Source of the DNA: Gentiana macrophylla
Lineage: Eukaryota > Streptophyta > Magnoliopsida > Gentianales > Gentianaceae
Assembly (NCBI GenBank): GCA_026214975.1
Contig: CM047809.1
Coordinates: 32,399,977-32,463,976 of the forward strand
DNA: 64,000 nucleotides
Reading direction: 5' to 3'
Part shown: piece by piece, positions 57,594 to 64,000 of the stretch
Position numbering within the stretch: position 1 is the first letter of the stretch
How the letters are laid out: every line of letters starts with the position of its first letter
Program-made: the position numbers and the translations under genes
The notes under the pieces: generated by a model
Databases searched by the model: none
The model's input: only the letters and a program-made list of their open reading frames with translations
Told to the model about the DNA's origin: nothing

Positions 57594-58990
57594 TAATTAT
57601 ACCTATATTCACCCTGAATTCTGCTCAAGAGAGGATAGATAGGCTCATTATTATGTGGAATATGTGTTAAATGCTATATGAGTGTTTCCAGGATCGTATT
57701 TCTGCATCTATGCTATTTTCCTGATGTTTTGGTACTGTTTTGTCTCGTTTTGCATGTTTTATAGGATGTACCGAGACTGGAGCTTTGGAGAACGGATCTG
57801 AACCAAAATAAGTACATTGGGCCAAGTGATTGAAGCCCAAGAAGAATCCTGCTGAAGAAAAAGATGAAAAGTAGGCCCGGTCACCTGGATGCTAGGCCCG
57901 GTAAACCGGCGTCTTGTGGAACACGAAATTGATTCTTCCGCATTATCTAGGTCGGTTATGGTTTTAAAGAGTCTTAAGTCGGCTATTGTATCTATATAAA
58001 ACCGCATATACTGAGTATTACAGATGATCTTATAAAACTTGAATATCTTTGAATACATTACAATTATTATTATGCAATAAAGTTTTCTTGAGCTTTGGAG
58101 AGTTGTTTTTGGTTTCCTCCCTTCTTCCATCATCTCTAGCTTGAGTAAATCGAGCTAGATCTCCATTGTTGAAGGTATAAAGCTTTGAACGTTCCTTTTT
58201 GTCTTCAATATGGCAGATCTGTTCGTATTTATATGTTTTAGTTAATCTACAAGTTTAACAACCCCATGATTCACTTATTTTAATCGTACTGAGCAATATA
58301 GATCTAGAAATTAGGAAAAGCCACCCCCGGTAACCCGGAGGTCTATACTGGTTTACCGAGGCATGTTTCAGAAAACCTAAACTGAGATTCACTATAGCTA
58401 CGTTGATCGGCAGGAATAATTAAAACGAGTAGTAGGTCTGGCCAATCTAATATTCGTAATTCGTAAATTAACATGAAGGGCTATTAGTGAAGTGGTAATT
58501 AGGACATAGTCTTGAATGGACCCTAGGAACGTGCTGGTCAATGTTGACAGCTGTCTAGGCGGGTTAGTGGTATGAGTTAAATATCGGCAATTCTAGTTCT
58601 TTATGTGTATGGGTTATTACGGACCAATTAAGGAGGGTAGCTTGCGTGTAGATTGTCTGCTGCCATTGTCGGAGTAGATAGGGTTAGGAATTGCACCAGT
58701 AGCTGATAATGATAATTAAAACAAAAGCTCGCGATTAATCTAAGGAAATTATATGAGGAAGTAAACATAACGATTAACTAATCCAAGTTTGTAGATCGGT
58801 GAGGAGAGGGAGAGGTATACCATGTTATTGTTGGTCAATGACCGCCTTTATGTTGCTTCTTGATTAAGTTAGAATTGTTTATACTTATAAGTTGCATTGT
58901 CTCTGTGGGATCGACCTTGACTCGCATTTACTATACTGTGATGTACCTAGTATTCTTGCTAGTAATATTGTCGTTAGTGACTTACACGCA
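57594..58990 (+). mobile_element. Athila 5' LTR
   Basis: Sequence after the integrase break runs through GTTTTGCATGTTTTATAGG, a TATA box (57993-58000) and GTGGGATCGACCTTGACTC, and ends TTACACGCA at 58990, ten bases before the primer site. This order is typical of Athila LTRs. The start is placed at the integrase break; a TG start anywhere between 57585 and 57616 is possible. The length is about 1.4 kb. Confidence 0.7.
57993..58000 (+). promoter_or_regulatory. TATA box of the Athila LTR
   Basis: TCTATATAAAACCGC lies about 400 bp into the LTR and is the only good TATA box in it. Confidence 0.55.
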
Positions 58991-59001
58991 ATCAAGATTT
59001 T

Positions 59002-59018
59002 TGGCGCCGTTGCCGGGA
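59002..59018 (+). promoter_or_regulatory. primer-binding site, tRNA-Asp
   Basis: TGGCGCCGTTGCCGGGA is complementary to the 3' end of plant tRNA-Asp(GUC) (a GGCAACGGCG acceptor end plus CCA), which is the established Athila/Tat primer. One G of the usual GGGGA is missing. Confidence 0.92.
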
Positions 59019-59437
59019 CAATGGCCAATTTTCAAATATAAATGTTTTAATTCTAATTAAGAAGTCATTTTTCTTTTAATTTACTTTATTTTGAGTCTTG
59101 AGTCATTCTGTATCAAACCTGCACATGTTAAACTGCCAGAAAAATAAATTTCAGGGCCGGTTTACCATGGCTAACCCCCGGGTTACCGAGGCCTGAAAAA
59201 TCCAATTCTGAACAGTTCCTGTTATTTTGTGTTATTCCCTGTTTATTTTAGTTAGTAGGTGCGCAACAGTTGGGATCACACCCAGCTGAAGCGGAAGTTG
59301 CTAACCTTTTCCTTGTTTTATTTTGTCTTTTGTAGGTTGATCAGAACACTTCAGAGATTCGATCAAACCAGAGTTGAACAAGAGCAAACAAGTCAAACAA
59401 TATTCCTAGAACGATCTTGAACATCACACCGATTTCC

Positions 59438-60208
59438 ATGTACCCTGGATCTGAAGCACGAGAGCATTATGAAGCTATAAAGAAACGGTTGGAAAATGAG
59501 AAAGAAGCAATCAAGCAAGAGCCTGAAGAGAACTTGAAGGAGTATAGCACGTATCGTCCAGGTGAGTTCCCTTGTGAATTAATTGATATATCGTCTTCGG
59601 ATTATGATTTTGATGATCCTGAAGAGGATCCTGACATGATGTTTTTTGAGCCTGAGGATTACCTAGACTCAGACACCGTGGTGAAGTTAGGAGACCCTGG
59701 CACGTTCAGACTCCCAATTTCTGTTAATGGAATATTCGTAGGATTAGGTCTCTGCGACTCTGGCAAGAGTTGCAATATTCTACCTTTTTCCCTCTGTCAA
59801 AAGATAAGACTTCTGGTCATAGTGAATCAAACCAGGACCATGACCTTCGTGGATAGAACCAAAGACATGCCTGCTGGTTTGCTTAAGAAATGCACAATTA
59901 AAGCAGGAGGGTTCATATATCCTATCGACTTCACAGTCATAGATGTACCTGAGGACCCAAGTGCCCCAGTTCTCTTAGGAAGGCCTTTCTTAGCAACGAG
60001 CAGGGCGGTTATGGATTTGGATAAGGGGGAGATTACTTTAAGGATGAATAATGAAGCAGTATCTTTTAGGATCTTAGAACCCTTAAAAAACCGACCGGAG
60101 AGTTGTAAGATGACGTATGCTTCAGGAAAGGTGGAAATTTTGGAAATCGAAGGGCATAGGCATAGAGAGGTTGTCATAGAAACCGTTGAGCAAGAGTTTA
60201 TATATTAA
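59438..60208 (+). pseudogene. Athila aspartic-protease-like domain
   Basis: The first ATG in the open frame is at 59438. The N-terminal 70 residues (YPGSEAREHYEAIKKRLENE and following) are charged and coiled-coil-like. They are followed by an acidic stretch (DDPEEDPDMMFFEPEDY). A retropepsin-like domain follows: LPISVNGIFVGLGLCDSGKS, with DSG as catalytic motif, CNILPFSLCQKI, FTVIDVPEDPSAPVLLGRPF, and LATSRAVMDLDKGEITLRM. Usual Athila proteins have DLGAS at the active site. Only about 420 bp separate it from the primer site, so gag is deleted. Reverse transcriptase and integrase are also absent, so the element is non-autonomous. Confidence 0.75.
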
Positions 60209-61409
60209 TGCTGAGAGAGAAAGAAGATAAGGACCACGACATGATGCTCACGGAAGCTAGTCCTTCTGTGCTGCGTAGTGAACGAATTGAGCTAAAAGTA
60301 GAAAATGTGGAGTCCTTGAGGTTAAAGTCTAAATCTCGACGCAAAGGCAGACCTAGCACACAAGCTAAAAGAGAGAGACGTGCTAGGTTCTGTGAAGGTA
60401 CCAAACTCTGGAGCGAAAGTTTGGCGAGTTAAAGCTCCAACCCTTGAATGATCGGAGATCTGAAGAAAGTCGAGCTGGTGACTATAAACTCAGAACTAAT
60501 TCTTCAAACCCTTAGGTAGTATAGGATTGAATAAAAGTAGCCAGATGAAGGGACGAGCTTTTTTTCATCCTACCATAAATTAGGCTTGAAACCGAATGGT
60601 TGTGGAAAGGATTTTATACTCGTTGCGGATTCTAGTGAGGTAGGTTAGGTTTTGAGTCGGAAATAACAATTGAAGAATAAAAGGATAGTCCATTTGAGGT
60701 CATAATTGAGCAGAAAGGTTGAGTAAGAAGTGCAGCAAAGGCAGATAAATAATGTGGGGAAAAGATACCCCCGGTATCTCGAGGGTAACCTCTGGGTTAC
60801 CAAGGCTTGATTTTCAGATTTCTGAACGTCGTTTATAAAGCTGAATTTTTAGAGACACGTGGAGGACACACGTTGCACCAGATACGGTCAGTCAGCAGAA
60901 ACCGAACCATTTTCCCCTCTTTTCAAAATTTTCATCCTTTCCCACACTCCACCATAATTCCACCTCAATCCCATCAATCACCTCCTCAAGTACCTCACCC
61001 TAATAACTTCTCTACCCACAATCCCACTAAATCCTTCCACATTCACTCAATTCTTCCTATTTAAACCACCCCTTCATCACTAATATCATCATTCTTATCA
61101 AATACACCTCTTTCATTCACCAAAATTCTCCCATTTCTTCTTCTTCATCTAAATTCGGCCCACATCACCACCACATCACCACCATTTCCTTCAATTTTCC
61201 AAACCCTAAACACCCATTTTCCACCACTCTTACTGATCTGTAGTGCTGCTGCTACGGTAGTGCTAAAATTCTTAATTTTTTTATCATCAGAGGCACGGTC
61301 CCAAAAAGAAAAACAGAAAAATCCGGCCGGTAAACCGTACCCTACCTCCAGTTTACCAAGGATTGTTTTCCAAAAACAGCTTCTGAATCAGGTTCTGTAC
61401 TCATTCAGG
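60209..61409 (+). other. Athila internal remnant without domains
   Basis: A short basic frame (60208-60432, KSKSRRKGRPSTQAKRERRA) follows the protease and may be the remainder of its C-terminus. From 60440 to 61250 there is no continuous frame. 60900-61210 is rich in CACC/TTCC and reads like a leader for the next ORF. Reverse transcriptase and integrase are missing here. Confidence 0.5.
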
Positions 61410-62507
61410 ATGGGTCCTAAGCATCAACGGTCAGCTGTTCGTCCAAGTGGTTACCAGACTGTACATGGAGATGCTAATCCATTGATAGAAGGGGTTGCGC
61501 AATTCCATTCTTTAGCTATTTACGAGTCGTTCCAAGGCCATTGGAACGCAAGACCAGTGGCTCGAGAACGAGGGGTAGATTTGGACGATTACGGGTCAAT
61601 ATTGCCGGAGGCCCTGCAAGCACAAGATTTATTGGATATGGCTGAAGCACCGGCCCGGTTCAACGCCACGGTGGTAAAAGAATTTTATGCTTATGTTTCA
61701 CGCAACCCCGGAGACACATTTGCTATGGTCCGAGGTATGAAAGTTGATTTTTCGATCGAGCGGATCACCGATCATTTTGGGGTTAGAAATCCACCAGTGG
61801 GCCTGGATGAGTACACATCCTTGGGCAACATTGCCGACCTCGAGAGGATGGATATGATTGCTGATTTCTTAAGTGTGCAATGGAAGCGTAACCCTGCTGT
61901 TGCCCACACCATCTTCCTAGAGAACGAGCTATCTTGGGACCGGAAGATGGTCAATAGATTTGTTTGTGCTCGCCTTCTTCCGACGAAGCACACGGTCTCT
62001 GTCACTACTACGAGGGCAGAGTCGATGTTCTATCTAGAGACAGGTGCCCCAATCAACATAGGTCTTTTGATGCATAGTATTCATGAGCTTTCCGCCACTT
62101 CTGAGCGAGAGCTGTTACCATACGGACCAATGATTAATATGTTTACTCTAAAGGCCGAGGTGAATATGCTCGTCAGTGATGATTGGGAAGACCCTGAGCC
62201 GCAGCTCAGTTCAAAGTCAGTCTCAAGAGTATAGAGATGGGTTAGAGCAGAGAGGGAGCGTACTCCACTGCATGGTGCACGGAGGACTCAGAGAGCCTTG
62301 CTTGAGGAGCACTCGCGTGAGATTGTGAGTCTACATAGCAAGATGGATCGGATTATTGACTTCTTAGGAGTTCCACCTGCTACCCCACCACCTAGGACTG
62401 CCCCTCGTCAAAGAGTATCCTCTTCCACTGCAGCCGCCTCGAGTTCTGCATCACCTCCCGGTTTTGAGCCTAGAGACGACTGGGAGGGTTATTCTGATGA
62501 TGACTAG
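61410..62507 (+). CDS. Athila extra ORF, Transposase_32-like, one amber stop
   Basis: From the ATG at 61410 the frame runs 365 codons with a single in-frame TAG at 62232-62234, after which the same frame continues to 62507. The first part has FNATVVKEFYAYVSRNPGD, GMKVDFSIERITDHFGVRNP, SVQWKRNPAVAHTIF, WDRKMVNRFVCARLLPT and INIGLLMHSIHELSA. The C-terminal part after the TAG has EEHSREIVSLHSKMDRIIDF and a P/S-rich acidic tail ending YSDDD. The FNATVVKEFY block equals YNATMVREFY of the Tat gene B copies. The ORF occupies the position between pol and the 3' end where Athila carries an extra ORF. Its role is unknown. One nonsense change in otherwise open sequence suggests recent activity. Confidence 0.75.
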
Positions 62508-63569
62508 CTTTTATTTCTTTTTATTGTTGTTTTCCATTTTCTTGTTTTATTTTTATTTTTTTTTTCTTTTCCTATCTAGTTGATGTAGCGGAATATTAAT
62601 AATATAATGATTTTGTCGGCTTAATTTGTTTTGGAGTTATTTTATTTTCACTTTTACTGCCGCTCTTTTGTTATACAGTTTCTTGTCACCAATATTCTTC
62701 TAGGTTTGTTTGAGTTTCTTAGCGTAGATTCTTCATGGATTACTTACATGAGCCCGATCATTTATACGACGATCCGATTCTTCTTTGGTTCCGCCATTAA
62801 CCGAAGATAAGTTCCTTTTCGTTTTTTATTTCTTATCTCACACATTGGGGACAATGTTTCGATTGAGAGGGGGGTAGAGGAACGTCACTTAGCTTTTTAG
62901 CAGTATATTCCATGAATTGCGTGATTATCTTGATTCTCTTTGATGCACGATTCACCACTTAGACTTTGATTCCTTTCGACAGAATTTCGAAAAATTAGGA
63001 TATCTTTGATCTTTTTGAGTTAATTGACTTCATCTTTGTTTTACTTTGTACGAGTAAGAGAAAATGCCCACTTCTGAAGTAGTGGCGTATTAAGCGCATA
63101 TTCTGTTATGAGCCACCATTTTAAGCACGTATAACTCAGTTCCCTTGGTGTGTAGTCGATAGCATATTGCTTTAACAAGAGTTGACCCTGGCTTTATCAC
63201 GAATCATGTTTTACTTACGCTTATAAAGGCAAAGGAATTTTGGATTCGGTAGTTTATCATGAGTGGGGCCATGAGGATAGATAAATCAATGAGTGTTTAC
63301 CCGCCAAGAAAGAGAAGTGCATTGAAATATATACATTTATAATCTTTGGCAATACTTTATTCGATGGAGCGTAAGACGCACGACTTTTGCATAGACCGTT
63401 AAACGTGAGCCTAAGAGTAATATCTGCTCGGTTCTCGATCCGCCTTGCCAGCTCAATTAATTAAAAAATACATGTTCGAGACTGGTTAGTTCGACTATGG
63501 GTTGATGTAATGTGAAATGGTCTGCATTTCTAAGCGGTTGTGAAAGTTATTGCACACACACATGTAAGG
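62508..63569 (+). other. Athila 3' non-coding region with purine tract
   Basis: CACATTGGGGACAATGTTTC followed by GATTGAGAGGGGGGTAGAGG (62861-62880) matches the conserved block and polypurine tract found downstream of Athila ORFs. The following 690 bp are non-coding, as is usual for Athila. The Athila 3' LTR is not reached. Another LTR begins at 63570 and may be nested in this region. Confidence 0.6.
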
Positions 63570-64000
63570 TGTGATGCCCGAAAGACAATTTTGTAATTGT
63601 TTCATTTAATAAATGAAATGATATTATTATTCATATTTATTATTCTCATATTCACCGATGTGACAATAGCATTTACACTACAGAAATCCCTAAAGTATAT
63701 CGTTTATGTAATCACTTAACTCAGTGTATGGGATATACACGGGAGGATTGAGTTAGTGAAGATGTACTTAAAATACAATTAGCCCGTAGTAAAGTTAATC
63801 GAGAGTATCGGGTCTCTCCCTTAACGTGCTATTAATGCGCCTGAACACAATTGGTGTGATTGTCTTATCCGGACTTTCGGTTAAGAGAACCTAGTGGGGC
63901 ATTTATATATATGATATATATCGTGAGAAATTTGGACCGATTTGATTAGAGTTCACGATATAATTCCGTGAATCGAGAAGTCTTATCGAATCAATCGATG
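63570..64000 (+). mobile_element. start of another LTR (family unresolved)
   Basis: TGTGATGCCCGAAAGACAA marks an abrupt change from the Athila 3' region. The following 430 bp have no coding frame and look like the U3 of a long LTR (AATAAATGAAATGATATT, then TTCACGATATAATTCCGTG). The window ends before a TATA box, end or primer site, so the type and orientation are unresolved. Confidence 0.4.

Larger units (their letters stand above)
57874..61361 (+). repeat. five paired GGTnnACC boxes dispersed through the Athila element
   Basis: Pairs of imperfect palindromes about 36-40 bp long occur at 57874-57909 and 58324-58362 (LTR), 59154-59192 (leader), 60768-60808 and 61324-61361 (upstream of the extra ORF). 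Each has a CGGT(A/T)AACC-like half, a spacer of about 14-18 bp and a GGTTTACC- or GGTTACC-like half, mostly followed by GAGG or AAGG. Examples are CCCGGTAACCCGG and GGTTTACCGAGGC. Confidence 0.8.

Overview
The window is repeat-rich nuclear DNA from a flowering plant, most likely a eudicot. The evidence is Ty1/copia and Ty3/gypsy retrotransposons of plant lineages (Angela-like, Ale-like, Tat, Athila), plant hAT elements, a tRNA-derived SINE, PPR and F-box gene fragments, and a piece of plant mitochondrial nad2. I find no intact host gene. Almost every recognisable coding segment is a transposon remnant with stops or frameshifts.

Layout, left to right. 1-4036: minus-strand LTR sequences of gypsy/Athila type. 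4037-6835: 3' end of a copia element with a complete 1.8 kb LTR. 6836-9934: no recognised gene. 9935-11606: a minus-strand SINE and a 1.37 kb non-autonomous hAT element. 12.9-16.6 kb: degenerate GTGAC-rich repeats on both sides of a spacer, then a fragment of a methyltransferase-like gene. 17.2-19.3 kb: a 122 nt foldback and a solo LTR with perfect target-site duplications. 19.8-23.9 kb: a degraded minus-strand copia, followed by a 484 bp hAT MITE. 26.2-28.1 kb: another minus-strand copia end. 28.2-31.1 kb: a PPR pseudogene split by a 1.6 kb insertion, then an F-box fragment and a CACTA-like scrap. 31.1-32.2 kb: a plus-strand copia 3' end.

32.2-57.6 kb is dominated by a Tat-type Ty3/gypsy element. 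Its integrase end is on the minus strand (57000-57593). The region downstream of pol carries extra genes on the opposite (plus) strand: one coiled-coil gene of Transposase_28 type (34789-37832) and three diverged copies of a Transposase_32-like gene. The copies are separated by a repeated GC-rich box that reads as a polypurine tract on the minus strand. The first copy is split by a 14.2 kb Angela-like copia insertion (39290-53448; duplication CCTTT). That insertion is a dimer: LTR, internal, truncated LTR, 5'-truncated internal, LTR. Its first LTR was later invaded by about 1.8 kb of mitochondrial DNA.

57.6-63.6 kb: a gag- and pol-deleted Athila element interrupts the Tat integrase. It keeps a tRNA-Asp primer site, a protease-like domain and a nearly intact extra ORF of the same family as the Tat antisense genes. 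63570 to the end: the start of a further LTR.

Order of events read from nesting: Tat, then the Angela dimer and the Athila element (relative order unknown), then mitochondrial DNA into the Angela LTR. All family assignments come from reading motifs by eye. No database search or alignment was run.
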